Shown here: piece by piece, positions 20,682 to 32,380 of the stretch | Position numbering within the stretch: the first letter of the stretch is position 1 | Layout of the letters: each line of letters opens with the position of its first letter | NCBI GenBank assembly: GCA_014904845.1 | Contig: MU119274.1 | Coordinates: forward strand, 179,436 to 228,187 | From: Acephala macrosclerotiorum | Lineage: Eukaryota > Ascomycota > Leotiomycetes > Helotiales > Mollisiaceae | Direction: 5' to 3' | Length of the DNA stretch: 48,752 nt | Made by a program: the position numbers and the translations under genes | The notes under the pieces: generated by a model | The model's input: the letters and a program-made list of their open reading frames with translations, nothing else | What the model was told of the DNA's origin: nothing | Databases searched by the model: none

Positions 20682-23277
20682 TGCTAGTTGCTGCGAAGTC
20701 TAAGCGCGGGTGGACATGATGGATACTTTTGTAAGTCATCGTTCTCCTGGATGCCATGGGTCGCTGAAGTCAAAGGTTGAGTCACGAGTGACGACAAAGG
20801 TAGGTATCGAGGTGAGAAACCTTAAAGGGCAGTCTCAAACTGTGAAAACCAAGCAGCATGCAGGGGTGCAAACTCGTTTGCCCTTACTGTAAATAAGGAA
20901 AGCGAACATTATTTGCCGATGCGCCACGCAAGCCGAGGAGACAATTGAATTGGAGACGGTACGACATTCAACCCCGCCGGTAGAAGAGGAAGTGCTTGAG
21001 AATGCGAAGATTCAATGGAAATTCGAAGGGCGTAGCGTGTGGAATAGTGTGGTGTTGTCAGCGTATGCCTTCGAAATCTCAAACCCCGCGAAAGATGTTC
21101 CCACTGGAAAATGTGCCCACACAGCGTCATCGAACATCATTACCACAAGAAGCGATAAGAAGATCTGCCCCGCTTTACAACTCGTAGGCCGCGGTTCTGC
21201 AGATTCATAGTCTTCCCTCATGCCCGCCAATGGGAAGCTTGAACGCAGTTCGTAGCCCTGCCTTCATGCCCTCAACTATGGATGATAGAGGCACAAATCT
21301 TTCCCCTTTCCTCATATCCGCAAGCATCCCGTATTTGATGCATTCACACACAGCCTCCCTTCATGCTTGACCAAGAATTCCTTGAATCTCGCAGACTTCC
21401 ATCGCCCAGCCATGTGCACTGCGTTCCGCAAATTCATAAATACGACCAGACCACATATTCGTCCTTCAAATATTTGAAACGCTCTCTATAATGGAAATCG
21501 ATCGTGACCTGGCTTCCTCTTTCCCCTCTGGAAACGCGTCGTTTTGTTCCTAAGTCAAATCCCCGCCCAAGAGCCATGAACCTGACCATGCTTTCTCTGT
21601 GATGTCTCATCTCTTGTAATCCCTAGCCCAGAGCCTACAGCAGGATTGGATTGATGCAAACGCAATACACAGCATTCGCCTAGTAGTTTTGAAGAGCGCA
21701 GCCGGCTGTTCTTTGGGTCGTGAGGCTGCGATTGCGCCTACACAATCACTTTCAATTCTCGGTCTCGCTAAGCAAATACCTATATAGATTTAAATACGCA
21801 CAAATTTAATCGCAGAAAAAGAAGTGCTAGATCCTTGCCATCATGGTCTAGCGGTAGTGTAAAACTACCACCGATAACTCTGAAGTATGCTACTACTTTG
21901 AGGTTTGGATCGATATTCTCCATTGACTCACTGAGTAAACACCTCTGTGCGGCCCGCCTAACATTAACTGGAGCGTCGTCGCGAGGTAGTGGGCAGCCCA
22001 AACCAACAGCTAAACCTTGCTACTGCAAAGTAGGATGTAGGCAATACCTCTTGGTCAAGCGCGAGACAATCACCCACAAAAACAAAAACCGGACCTTAAG
22101 CGCAACCAACCCGTGGATCTCCAAAGGCATATTTTTTGTGTGTTTTTTTTTTTGGAGTCTTCTAGTCAATCACCACCACGTCTTAATTCCCGTTCTTCTT
22201 CTTCTTCTTCTTCTTCTGACTTTTGTTGCCAGCGCCAGCCTTCCCCATGCCAACGTCAGCGAAGGCGTGTTTAGCGATAAGAAGATGTGCCCGCCTGCCA
22301 AAGAGATCGTATGTTTTATATGGACCACATCATCTTGGATTCGGAGTGCACGATGGACTCAAGTTGGGAGTATTTCAGCTCGTTTAAGTGAACGTCAAAC
22401 CTTCAACAGACTCTCATTCAGACATCGAGTACTAGGCATCCATGACTGCGGGGTTCGTGGCTGGGATGCTCATTTATGGTTTGTGACAGGGCAAGTTCTC
22501 GACACTGAACATGCAAAATGAGCTCGATAAATCAGAAATATCAAGCAAAGCAATACGGCAAGCGCCAAAGGTTATTTCAAATGGATGAATGCAAAAGTAA
22601 ATCGTGAAAGTTGCATGATGCACATTAGGTCCAATAACTGCCGTCGTGGTCATACAAGACCAGGCGACCCTCGATGACTGGTCGAGTCTTGACAACTGTC
22701 TGGATAGAGACATTTATTGAGAATAGAAGTCGAGCTATGAATGAGAGCTCTGGATGTTTCATTCTTCCAAAGTTAGTTGGTGTCTGAGTGACCAGCTGGC
22801 ACCGCTGAGGACTCACTCGAGGTCTAACGGCACCAGGACCGCCAGCAGAGACGATCTCCAGCATTTGAAACACTTGTTCGTGACCTTGACGGCTTTGGGC
22901 TGCAATGTGGTGGTACATCGAAAAGAGCGAAAAGTAGTCGAGTGAAATGAGGTTCTGGTGAGGTTGGGAAATGCGGGGCAAGCTTTGCCAGCTGCCTCCC
23001 CTCACTGGCTTGAGGCCCGTTAGCAGTCAAAAGCCTATCGTTCGGCGCTTATGAGCCTATGAGATGCTAGAATCTAGTAATGGAAGCCTGAAACAAGCCT
23101 CACTCCAGTGAAGCCCCTGAGCGATCTCCAGCGCTAGAGTCGCATCGTCCCGACGCATCCGGCAGTCGCGATGATGACTTCAAACTTCTCAACATCTCGA
23201 CCCTTTCATCACACAGGTGTTCCTGTCTTTGCATAGTCTTGTGTTTATTCAACTCTCACATAAGACAACATCTCACG
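20682..23277. other. long gene-poor stretch
   Basis: Several frames of 60-230 codons exist, including one at 21838-22521 and one on the minus strand at 22625-23005. None has a proper ATG with coding-like content, and they lie over low-complexity sequence. A (TTC)n run is at 22193-22217. The last 150 bases, C/T- and A-rich, are the probable promoter and 5' UTR of the membrane protein starting at 23278. Confidence 0.5.
22193..22217. repeat. (TTC)n microsatellite
   Basis: About eight TTC units follow a T-rich stretch at 22137-22153. On the plus strand it would read as poly-Leu or poly-Phe, which explains the hydrophobic look of the overlapping open frame. Confidence 0.9.
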
Positions 23278-24272
23278 ATGTTACACAATCTCCCCTACAC
23301 CCTTCATACCCGCTATAAATCCATCGCCATCGCCTGGACCGTCATCCTCATCCCTCCCACAATCCTCAACCTAGCGCTCTTCTACGGGCTCTGGTACGGA
23401 CAGCCAAATCTTGATCGTGTTCTTGGTACGTCCTCTTATTCTTCCTTCCTCTCCCTTTCTCCCTCATTCCCAGCCCCAAACACGTGACCACTAACAACTC
23501 TTCAGTCCTCACAATCCCCACCGCCGTCCTAGGAATCTTCACCATCATCGGTATCGCCGAACGAATCTACAAACTCACGAAAACAAAAGCAGAATACAGA
23601 CCTCTCGGTGCATCACGTTTCTCACTCGATATCTTCCAGTGGGGATACTTCGCTGCTTTGATCATCATTTCTGCACTGATATCCTCTGCGCTTGCGAGAG
23701 GAGATGTTGATCAGGATGGTCATGAGTTGCAGACGAGGTTGGTGAGCTTGCCGGCTGCGTTGCTGATGTTCTTTCTTGCAACTTTGACTTTGTTGAGTTT
23801 GATTCTCAATGGACTCGATGTCAGGATTCCATTCCGATTCGGGAGTGTGGAGAAAGGAAATATCATCCGTCCAGCAATCTACTATATCGTTGAGGATGTA
23901 GTAGCAGTAGATGGAAACGGAGGCGTTGAGTATAGAGAGGCTTGGACGAAGCGATATGACGGGAGCGAAGTCTTCAGGAAGATGATTCTAGAGCTTAGTA
24001 TTGTCTGGATGGTGGCGTTCTACGTCCTTGCTGGAATCTTTACAGTGCTCGTTATGAGGCTACCCAGAACTGCTGTTTATGCGGTGGGCTGGGCAGGACC
24101 TTTTCCCTTGGCCGGCTTGTTGGCTGTCTGGACGATATATTATGTTAAGTCTATGTTGAAGGAGGAGAAGGTTGAGGAAATTGAGGATGGTGATACGGGC
24201 CTTGATGGGAATGGGCGGGCTCCGAGACAGGGTGGAGATGAGAGGGCACCTTTATTGAGTAATGGTGCTTGA
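23278..24272 (+). CDS. fungal integral membrane protein, function unknown, 304 aa
   Basis: Two exons, 23278-23425 and 23506-24272, with an 80-nt intron starting GTACGT and ending TTCAG; phases agree. The protein begins MLHNLPYTLHTRYKSIAIAW. About six membrane segments can be seen: AWTVILIPPTILNLALFYG, VLTIPTAVLGIFTIIGIA, YFAALIIISALISSALA, PAALLMFFLATLTLLSLI, IVWMVAFYVLAGIFTVLV and GPFPLAGLLAVWTIYYV. The C-terminal 50 residues are charged and soluble, ending RAPLLSNGA; the RAPLLS part resembles an acidic-dileucine-type sorting signal, often seen in endosomal or vacuolar membrane proteins. No catalytic motif is visible. It converges on the CYSTM gene, with 213 bases between the two stops. Confidence 0.9.
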
Positions 24273-24485
24273 GAAGTCGAGTGAATCAATTGATGAATGA
24301 AAGACACCGCAGTTTATTGTTTGAAAACCAGTTTCATCATGCGTCCGGAGGTGAGTCATGTCTCCCAAATCCCTTCCATCCATAGCACATTAACAATACA
24401 CCATACCATAGTCCTGAATATCCCATCCATCAAACTCCTAAGTCCCAAAACCATATCCCATCCCATCCTAACTTCACTCCCATTA

Positions 24486-24896
24486 CTACATAACCGTACA
24501 CCCACAACAACAGCAAGCAGCCGTACACCCCGCACAAAATCCCAACGCAGCATCCTCCTTACTACTGCTCCTCTGCTGCACAACCACAACATGCGTCTGT
24601 TTCCCATCTCCCTGCATTCCTTGTCCGCCATAACCTGCTTGTCCTCCATACCCTTGTTGTGGTTGTTGGTTAGGATAGTATTTTGGTTGGTCTCCAGGTT
24701 GTTGCTGATAAGCAGGTTCAGGCGCTTGATGGATATGTTGTGGGCGCTCCCAAGGTGATTTGGGGGGCTCGGGTGTCCAAGTTGGAGGTGAGGCTGCCGA
24801 AATGCCGGTGGAGTGGGGGGCGAGGTGGGTTGCGTTTTGGTAGGGGTGTTGACCTTGGGTTTGGGACTGCCCGCTGTAGTATTCGTTTGCTGCCAT
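24486..24896 (-). CDS. CYSTM-domain (cysteine-rich tail) protein, 136 aa
   Basis: Single exon with ATG at 24896. The first 95 residues are Gln/Pro/Gly/Tyr-rich and disordered (YYPNQQPQQGYGGQAGYGG). After a short basic-hydroxyl stretch (VVVVQQRSSSKEDAALG) the protein ends in FCAGCTAACCCCGCTVM, the cysteine-rich tail of the CYSTM family, which is thought to sit in or on membranes through palmitoylation and to act in stress tolerance. The length and layout are those of fungal CYSTM proteins. The mRNA 5' side faces the MITE region to the right. Confidence 0.88.
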   Translation of the reverse strand: MAANEYYSGQSQTQGQHPYQNATHLAPHSTGISAASPPTWTPEPPKSPWERPQHIHQAPEPAYQQQPGDQPKYYPNQQPQQGYGGQAGYGGQGMQGDGKQTHVVVVQQRSSSKEDAALGFCAGCTAACCCCGCTVM

Positions 24897-25379
24897 TTTG
24901 AGAATTGAGGTTGAGGGCGAGATTCGAGTTCAAGGGTGGAAAGAAGATTCGAAGAGGCTGTTGGAATGAGGGGAAGTGGTGTGATGAGGCTGAGTTGAGC
25001 CTTGCTTTCTATCTTGCGAGTTCGTCGTGATATTGTCGTAAGATCAACGCAGACTTGAAGCTTGCGGAGTAGTCCCAACTTCTCGAATATCAACAATTAT
25101 TCAAACTCGAAAGTGATGAAGAGAGGGATGAAAGAAAAGATAAAAATATTATCGCAAACTTGACCAGGAAGCTGTGCCGCCTTCAATTTCCTCCCAACGA
25201 GGCTGAGTCAAGCATTTCTTCCTTCGGATGCACGCCCCAATTGATCGTGGCGCAGCCCCACCTTCACTCATTGTGTCCAATTGAATTGCTCAAGATGCAT
25301 TCTTTCAGGGGCGTTTGCTAGGATGCGGGGAAATAGGGTTGGTTAAATTTCATGTGGCGTATTTCGAGACATGGATATA
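24897..25379. other. promoter side of CYSTM gene, nothing else supported
   Basis: A minus-strand frame continues to about 25096 but has no domain. The region should hold the CYSTM promoter and 5' UTR and ends at the MITE. Confidence 0.5.
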
Positions 25380-25543
25380 CTACCTACAGGGCCTTTTAAT
25401 TGTTAGGCAAGAGAAAATACGTTCCAAGTTCTGTCGAAATTTTGAGTGGGTCTGCCCAATCACCTGCCCAAATCTTCTTTTTTTGGTCTGTAATTTGGTA
25501 ATCTGGGTGGCGATGTTTAACAATTAAAAGGCCCTGTAGGTAG
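25380..25543. mobile_element. 164-bp MITE with TA target duplication
   Basis: The left end CTACCTACAGGGCCTTTTAA continues with TTGTTA, and its perfect 26-bp inverse ends at 25543. Both ends are flanked by TA (25378-25379 and 25544-25545), and the flanking bases are themselves symmetric (ATA and TAT). The interior is AT-rich, non-coding and about 112 bp. TIR plus TA duplication suggests a Tc1/mariner-type non-autonomous element. Its TIR differs from that of the AT-enriched element at 14728. Confidence 0.85.
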
Positions 25544-25715
25544 TATGCCAGTTCATTGGCGAAAGTCGCCCCCAACGCGTGGAGGGTCGACATTCCAGGC
25601 CCAATGATACGATAGAAAATGTAGTTTCGAAAATAGAGGCCAAAGATGCCGATCCACGGGAGCGTTCCAAACAGAATTCCGGCATCCATTCCTCATACTG
25701 AGCACATCTCAATTA
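25544..25715 (-). pseudogene. possible membrane-protein fragment cut by the MITE
   Basis: On the minus strand from about 25689 the frame reads MDAGILFGTLPWIGIFGLYF and RNYIFYRIIGPGMSTLHALG, then ATFANELA before the MITE. It looks like two membrane segments. No continuation is seen on the other side of the MITE, and no family is recognised. It may be chance, because it overlaps the 5' side of the DUF3632 gene. Confidence 0.25.
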
Positions 25716-26570
25716 CCACTGACGATCCGCGAGTATGGAAACTTCTCGCCAGCGCCGATTGCCTCCTGGGCATTCGAGTACATATCACTACTGGTCTATG
25801 CCACCGAGATCAACTCTGCTCTCGCGTCCGCCTAGCAGTTGAACACCTACTTCCAGGAACGAGCCTCAGCCGACAGTCCCTGCCCAGAAAAGACAGATGA
25901 TTTCCTCTATACCTCCTGGGTAGAGGTTTGGAACATTGTAGAGCAAGTCCCTCACGACCACCTTGGACAGAAGAACCTTGTCGAATTTGTGAGATGCCTG
26001 CGAGGCCTGCCTCTAGCGCCGTCTGAGATCCAGAAAGTGGACGTATGGGGTACCAGGAAGAGATTGTGGCAAGATTTGCCGTTCTTCCAGGAAATTGCTC
26101 TGGAGGAAGTCAACTCGCTGTACTCAAGGCAACACACAAAGCTAAACAATAGTCGAGCAAACGACACCGATATTCTAGACACAGATATCAATTTCGACTT
26201 TGAGCGCAATCGGTGGCGGAACTTCCATGCCTTCATCGCTAGGCTGACTGGCTCTGATGTTGTAGACTTCTCGAAGTATGCTCTGTGGGAATTCAGAGAT
26301 GTGGTAGAGGCGCGAGATGTGACTGCGGGGTTTTTGGACTTCAGAATTTCTGTCGCGGTTACCTGGTTGCTTTATACTGGAGATAGACTGCTTTCATATG
26401 TATCCGCGGAGAAGTGGGAATCGTGGAAAGTAGGGTTCGAAGCCATTGAAGGAGATGATGGAGTTGAAGTTTCGAAAGCAACGAGGGAGGTTGTGAAGGA
26501 CTTGGTGAAGACGATGCAGGGGTTTGAGCTGAATGGAGAGAAGCTTTCAACAGAACCGCTATCACAATAG
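25716..26570 (+). CDS. DUF3632-family protein, 5' end uncertain (in-frame TAG)
   Basis: From 25836 to 26570 the frame reads QLNTYFQERASADSP, DDFLYTSWVEVWNIVEQVP, YDH-like HDHLGQKNLVEFVRCLRGL, DVWGTRKRLWQDLPFF, then NRWRNFHAFIARLTG and AVTWLLYTGDRLLSYV. This is the pattern of fungal DUF3632 proteins (cytosolic, role unknown). The same frame extends upstream as SPAPIASWAFEYISLLVYA and TEINSALASA, which also fits the family, but TAG 25833-25835 interrupts it and no ATG precedes it. CAG-to-TAG would explain the stop. Alternatively a 59-nt intron from GTACAT (near 25780) to the TAG's own AG removes it. Without transcripts the gene may be intact by splicing or a recent pseudogene. Confidence 0.65.
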
Positions 26571-27022
26571 CATTGGGCGAGGAGAGTCTGTTCTCCCTAA
26601 CCAATCGAAGCTCTACTTCTACAACTAACATAGATCTGACCAAGAAGTGAAGTTGATGTCAGAAGAGGATCACCTGACTTAGCGTCAACTGGCTTTGATC
26701 CCTGCTGTTGGCGATTCATGGCAGCGATCCTCGTCGTGACGTCGTGTGCCCAGAGAACACACCGCCAACTCCAAGATTTTCACTGTTCCTGAAATAACAT
26801 TATGCTGTGGAGAATCCATATGGTTCACGGCAGTTATTGTGGAGGTAGGGATTCATGCTTGATCCTTTCATCAGTCCTTCTCTCTTCAATTTCTCTCCTT
26901 CCCTTGGATAATGGATGAAAGAAGCTGGTATTCTTGAACTGTTGCAAGAACCTCTAGCCTGCTTACCACTAGTATCTATCCTTCAATTTCTACGGTCAAA
27001 CACAACAACCTCGAATTGAAGC
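26571..27022. other. intergenic, nothing supported
   Basis: Normal composition, with no convincing frame. It probably holds the terminator of the DUF3632 gene and the promoter of the Mug190-like gene. The pyrimidine-rich stretch at 26876-26905 is typical of fungal core promoters. Confidence 0.6.
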
Positions 27023-30000
27023 ATGTCTTCTGCCGCTGACTTCGACGAAGAAGCAGCTCGCAGAGATTATCGAGCACCATACTCCCATAATCATCCAATT
27101 CCTACGATACAAAGATACCGAGAACATCAAAACGAACTCGAGGAGAGCCAAGCTCAGGCAGAAGCTGCACAACATACCCAAGAAGATGATTCGAGGGCAA
27201 AGCGGGCTTTCAGCTCTGTCAAATCTATAATCAAGAACGAGGACAAGAAGGATGCAGCCGGCGATGCATATCCAACCTCGAATCGAAATTCTGAGGATGC
27301 TGGACGAGACCCAAGCCAGCATGACTCTGCCATACCTAGCATGCCCTACACGAGTGATGGCAGAGATCACACAGATGGACAGGACGACGACCATGATGGA
27401 TCTGAGAACCAGGATAGCAAGCAGGCCGACGACAAGAAAGGGGATCATGGCCTTACCGCCACGGAGTAGGTGCATGGCCATACAAACCCGAAGCAAAAGA
27501 GGAAGGATATGAAGCACAACAAGCGAGATGATGGAGGCAGAGAAGTCCCGTCACTCATCTGCCGTTGGCTATTCGAGATTCAACAGCGAAGGACTTACGT
27601 CGAGCACCCGAGAATGAACCTGCACCAGGCATGAAGAAGATAGCTACCGGACTGACCGATACGTCCAAATCGTCTAGTCAATTGAGTCTGGAGCGGCATG
27701 AGCTTCAGGAGAACTGCGATGGAATGCTGAAGATGTTCCCTCCCCCGGCCTACGATGACGCTCGAGCCGAGCTGGCTAGAACATATCAATTCGCTATGAC
27801 CGTTGGAGTGAGTATCATACTGGCTCTTGCGACAGTCATTGTTCTACTATTGATATCCATGTCTCACGGCCACCGACTGGATTGGCCAATTTGGAGAAAG
27901 AGGGAACCTACAGACACGCAATCCCACTCAGAGGGGCTTTATATCACATTTTTGACAGTCACTGCAATAGCACCAGGAATTGGCTTTCTCGTTATTGTCC
28001 AGCTTCGTGGGTGGTTGGGAAACAAAGTCAAGGGTATCTGGGAAGACGAAGTCTGGGATGCTGCTAGAGTGGAAGAAGAGAAATCAAATCAGGATACTGC
28101 ACGACTACCAGAATCTGTTGCCTGGATGAACAGCCTTCTAGCTTCAGTTTGGCCATTAATTAATCCGGATCTCTTCGCCTCAATTGTCGACATGCTCGAA
28201 GATGTTATGCAAGCCAGTTTGCTGAAGGTCGTTCGAATGGTCAGTATCGATGATCTTGGACAAGGAAGTGAGGCTATACGGATTCTTGGTATCAGGTGGC
28301 TCCCAACCGGTGCTGCTGACAAGTCCGTCGACGAGGAAGGAAATATTAAACAAACCAGCAGTAAAGTGATGAATGATCGAAGTGCTCCCGGACAAGGCGA
28401 AGAGGAGGATCTTGAGGACAAATACAAAGATGAAGACGAGACAGAAGAATCGAAGAAGAAAAAAGAGGAGCAGAAGCAGAAGGAGCAAGAACAACAAGCC
28501 ATTCGGAAGGGTATGGAAGTAGAACAAGGAGACTTTGTCAACATGGAAATGGCCTTTGCCTATCGCGCTCGATCATCGGGCAAGTCTATCAAGTCGAAAG
28601 CTCGAAACGCACATCTCTACCTCAAGTTTTACCTTCCTGGCGGCATATTCGTCCCTGTGTGGGTCGAACTTCGAGGCATCGTCGGCACAATGCGAGTTCG
28701 TCTCCAACTTACACCAGACCCGCCCTTCTTCAATCTCTGCACCCTGACCTTCCTCGGGCAGCCACGAGCTGACCTATCTTGTACACCGCTTTCGAAACAT
28801 CTGCCAAATCTAATGGACGTTCCTCTTATTTAATCCTTTGTTCAGTCAGCTATCGACGCCACTCTTGCCGAATATGTGGCACCAAAGAGCTTAACCCTAG
28901 ATCTCAAAGATATGCTTGTCAGCGATGATTTCAAGAAAGATACAGTCAATCGAGGTATTATCATGATCTACGTCAAAGAAGCAAAGGGTTTCAAGGAAGG
29001 TGATGGCGGTATTGGACCTATGAAAGGTTCCAGTGATGCATACGTCACTTTCTCGTGGGGCAAGTTTGGAAAGACAATATCTTCTACCAGAATAATTGAG
29101 AAAGACCAGAATCCGGAATGGCACGAGTGGGCTTACATGCTTGTGAGTCCAGAGGAGATCAACGCAGATGAGAAACTCAAATCCAGCTCTGGGACAGCGA
29201 CAAATTTTCAGCCGACGACGACTTGGGACGAGTCGAAGTTCCTCTGAAAGAACTCATGCATAACCCTAAGACAAAGAACAAACAGTGCGATAGAGAAGAT
29301 CGATTCAGGGGGCAAGATCCGGAGGAGAAGATGCCCGTACAATCTCCTGGTCTGTTGGATACTATGCGAAAACGAGAATCACTGAGGACCAGCTGGTCAA
29401 GCAAACTGAAGATAACGAGATTCGGACGAAAGAAGATTTGAAGAACCAAGTGTCGGAAACTGCTGAGCGAAAGTTGCGTGAGGCGACCGCCCATGATGAG
29501 CCGAAGGAGATCCACCAGCAGAAGACACAAGATTACAAGGAGCAGGAGAACGCGTTGATCTGCTCCTCACCTCCTGACCCGACGTTCCCTAGCGGCATAT
29601 TGTCCATTCAGATTCACAACATCACCGGACTTGAAGTCGAGGCTCCGCAGAAGCGAGACAAGAATGACGAAGGCGATCGAGAAGACGAAGCAGAGCGGTC
29701 CGACGATCCGCCGAGCAGTTACCGCACCATCATCCCGAACCACAAAAAGATATATACGACACGCACCAAGCCGAAGAACGTGAAGCCATTCTTCAATGCA
29801 GTAACAGAGCACTTTATTCGAGATTGGCAGACAGCAGAGGTTATGATCAGCTGCCGAGACAGTCGAGAACGAGAGAATGATGCTCTTCTTGGTATCGTGT
29901 ATCTCCCACTTGCGAAAGTGTTCGAAAAGAGGAGCCAGGTCATGGACATGTATCCTCTTGTGGGCGGTATAGGCTTTGGTCGAGCACGAATCTCCCTGAT

Positions 30001-31018
30001 GTTCCGGAGCATTGAACTCCAGCTTCCCAAACGACAAATCGGTTGGGACTACGGCACACTTGAGATCAAGACCCCAGTCCGACCCAGAGGCAACCTCCCA
30101 CAAGACCTGCTCCATCACCGGATCAAGCTCCTGACGGACACTAGCAAGATCAAGATGCAATCCAATAACAACGAGTGGCGTTCTAGCAATGATGAGTCTG
30201 GCTTCCTCGCTTGTCGAAAACGCTACGCCATGCCTCTCATAATTGAGTTCCGCACGTCAAGTCTTGGGCGTGATAGTACACCTGCATTCGCAGTCTTCTG
30301 GCTCAAGGACATCCCAGATGAAGAAGAACAAGCTATCACAATGCAAGTCTGGTCAGGCGGCAAGGAGAATCTCAAGCGGGCAACAACATGCTCCGGGTAT
30401 CATAGCTTAGAAAAAGGCGAGCAACCACTCGGTGAAATTGAGGTCACAATGAAGTTCAGGCGAGGCTTATCCGGATACCACAAACGCTATGCGCAGAAAG
30501 AGAGGAGTGAACATATGAGAAACGTCATGGAGGCTTTGGATACGGTAAACGATGAGATCAAGACCGACGATGAAGCTATGGGCGATGGCTACGATGATCC
30601 TAGTGACTCTTCCTCGGACGACGACCAAAACCAGAATCGACATCCCCACGGCCAAATAGCTAAAAGGCCCTCAGCAACAAACAAAAAGCTTGCAACACAC
30701 ACCAACCAAGACGGCTCTTCATCCGACGATGACGACGCCTCCAGCACTAAAAACCCTTTCAAGAAAATCAAGAAAGTAGCAATAGATGTAGTGACAGGGC
30801 ATAATGATGAAGATGATGGCGAACGGGGTGTTGTAGGGCAAATAAGGGATTACAAAGATCATCATAGGCAGTTGCATAGGAAGCATAGGGGTGTGATGCA
30901 ATGGCGGGTTGCGAGGACGGGAGATTGGGCATTGGGGAAGGCGAGGAGGGAGAAGGGGAGGGCGGAGGGGTTGTTTGAGCATGGGGAGAAGGGGGAGGGG
31001 ATTGAGACTGAGGTTTGA
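27023..31018 (+). pseudogene. mug190: Mug190-like SMP/C2 lipid-transfer protein, multiply broken
   Basis: One long protein can be followed through four frame segments. 27023-27469: MSSAADFDEEAARRDYRAPY and an acidic linker, ending at TAG 27467-27469. The homology continues in frame and shifts near 27547. 27550-28833: a membrane segment (TVGVSIILALATVIVLLLIS), a second one, then the SMP domain (LLASVWPLINPDLFASIVD, IRILGIRWLP, FYLPGGIFVPVWVEL, LTFLGQPRADLS) up to TAA 28831-28833. The same frame carries on with a C2 domain (GGIGPMKGSSDAYVTFSWG), shifts near 29180, shifts again near 29337, and stays open from 29438 to 31018 with two further C2-like parts and a charged tail. Family role: ER-plasma-membrane contact tether (tricalbin relative). 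Two stops and three frameshifts in about 1,330 codons exclude a full product unless the assembly is wrong. Confidence 0.85.
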
Positions 31019-32380
31019 GCGATGAATGGATGAATGATGAGATCTACGAAAATGGGTTCCTTTCTGGTTTTTAGATGGGCTGGGAAAGGTTGGAGGTAAT
31101 TTGTATACCGCGCTGCGTAGGTGAAGGGTTTGGGTATCAGAAAATTGCACTGTACATTTCGGTTTCCAGTGCGTTGAGCTCATAGGGGCCTAGCACCTCA
31201 GAGTTCTTTTTAAAACTTGAAGCTCATGACTTTCTTGTCGCTTAAAAGAGATTCCAAGTCGTAAATAAGCTCTGACACGTGATATAGCCTCGCACCAGTA
31301 ACGTCCCACCACCTGATTCTCTCACGGCCTATCTTTGACTTTGATATCTTTAGGTGTAGCTTCTATGAAGTATACTCCACATTCTCCAATCAAGCATTTG
31401 GTGTTGGATCACGTGTTGCTAGTTAGGCCTTTTAAGTTTTCTCGATCCGACCGCAGCTCATCCGTTCTCGTTGACAGCTTCAAAGATAAATCACGCTACC
31501 GAACAACCATACATGGCATGGAAGTCCGAACTTTTCATGTAGCGGAAGACTCTCTCGGGCCGCCCGAAGCCACCAGCTCAAAGCAGAGATATATGCATAC
31601 GGTCAGAAGAGTCCCCTTTCAGCCTCATTCATATTCTCCCAATGTGGTGTCGCAGAGGCTCAATTCCAGGCAGGCTATCTCGAGTGATTCACTCAAGGAA
31701 TAACATTCAACGTTATGTTTGGTCGTTCAGAGATGTTCTGGTGGTGTTCTGGTGTTTTCTCGTGTTGTGGCTTTTGTGGTGGTTTGGTGATTCAATATTT
31801 GGAGAATTGGGCGCATTCAGCTTGTGGTTAAACGAGCAAGCCGTCGCGGGTTACGACTTCACGATTGGCACATGACAGGTGTATGTGACCAATCGGGCGT
31901 CGCTAGGTCGTCCCTTTGTGTTCACCGGGCCATGGCAGTGCCATACGTGTTCGACCTGCAGCTAGGTCTTGCGGCGCCTTGAGCTCAGGAATCAAATCTT
32001 CTATTTCCAGCGAAAATCTTCCCTGGAGGCTCTTTCCAATGCCTTGCTCTTGGTTGAAATTATCTGGGGCGATTGTCTGAATGGGAGAGATCGACCCCGC
32101 GCTGTCGAGTAGGATGGAACATGTTTTTTTTTTCGTCTACCGATTGGGTGTCACAACTCTGCGTGAGTGCATGAGGCTGTATCTGCATCATGAAAGCAAG
32201 GCTGCGAATCGCTCTGAACGCTTGCGCATGGCCAAGGACGGGCTGGTGGACCTAAATATGTTGATCATTGCCGTCCTTCCTCTGTGTTCTGTCTGTAACC
32301 TTCTCCTCAACCTTACTTACCCCGCTTCACTTGCATACACCTAAACCTACTGTCAGAGGTTTTGATGTTTTGTTCTTACG
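31019..32380. other. intergenic, nothing supported
   Basis: Frames at about 31335-31703 and 31642-31875 have no domain and ordinary composition. The CACGTG-type motifs at 31277 and 31410 are common in fungal promoters and are not assigned. The last 200 bases are the likely promoter of the DUF3433 gene, with a C/T-rich stretch around 32275-32320. Confidence 0.55.

Noticed and set aside
21840..21920. tRNA-like or SINE-like sequence: TGGTCTAGCGG fits the polymerase III A box and a B-box-like GATCGATAT follows about 60 bases later
   Set aside because: No acceptor stem or anticodon loop can be drawn, and the B box misses its final C. Probably chance.
21838..22521. A 228-codon open frame with a Leu-rich hydrophobic stretch that looks like a signal anchor
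   Set aside because: It begins without ATG, and its hydrophobic part is just the translated (TTC)n microsatellite. There is no domain and no supporting splice structure.
22625..23005. Minus-strand frame of 126 codons
   Set aside because: It starts at GTG, overlaps an equally long plus-strand frame, and shows no motif.
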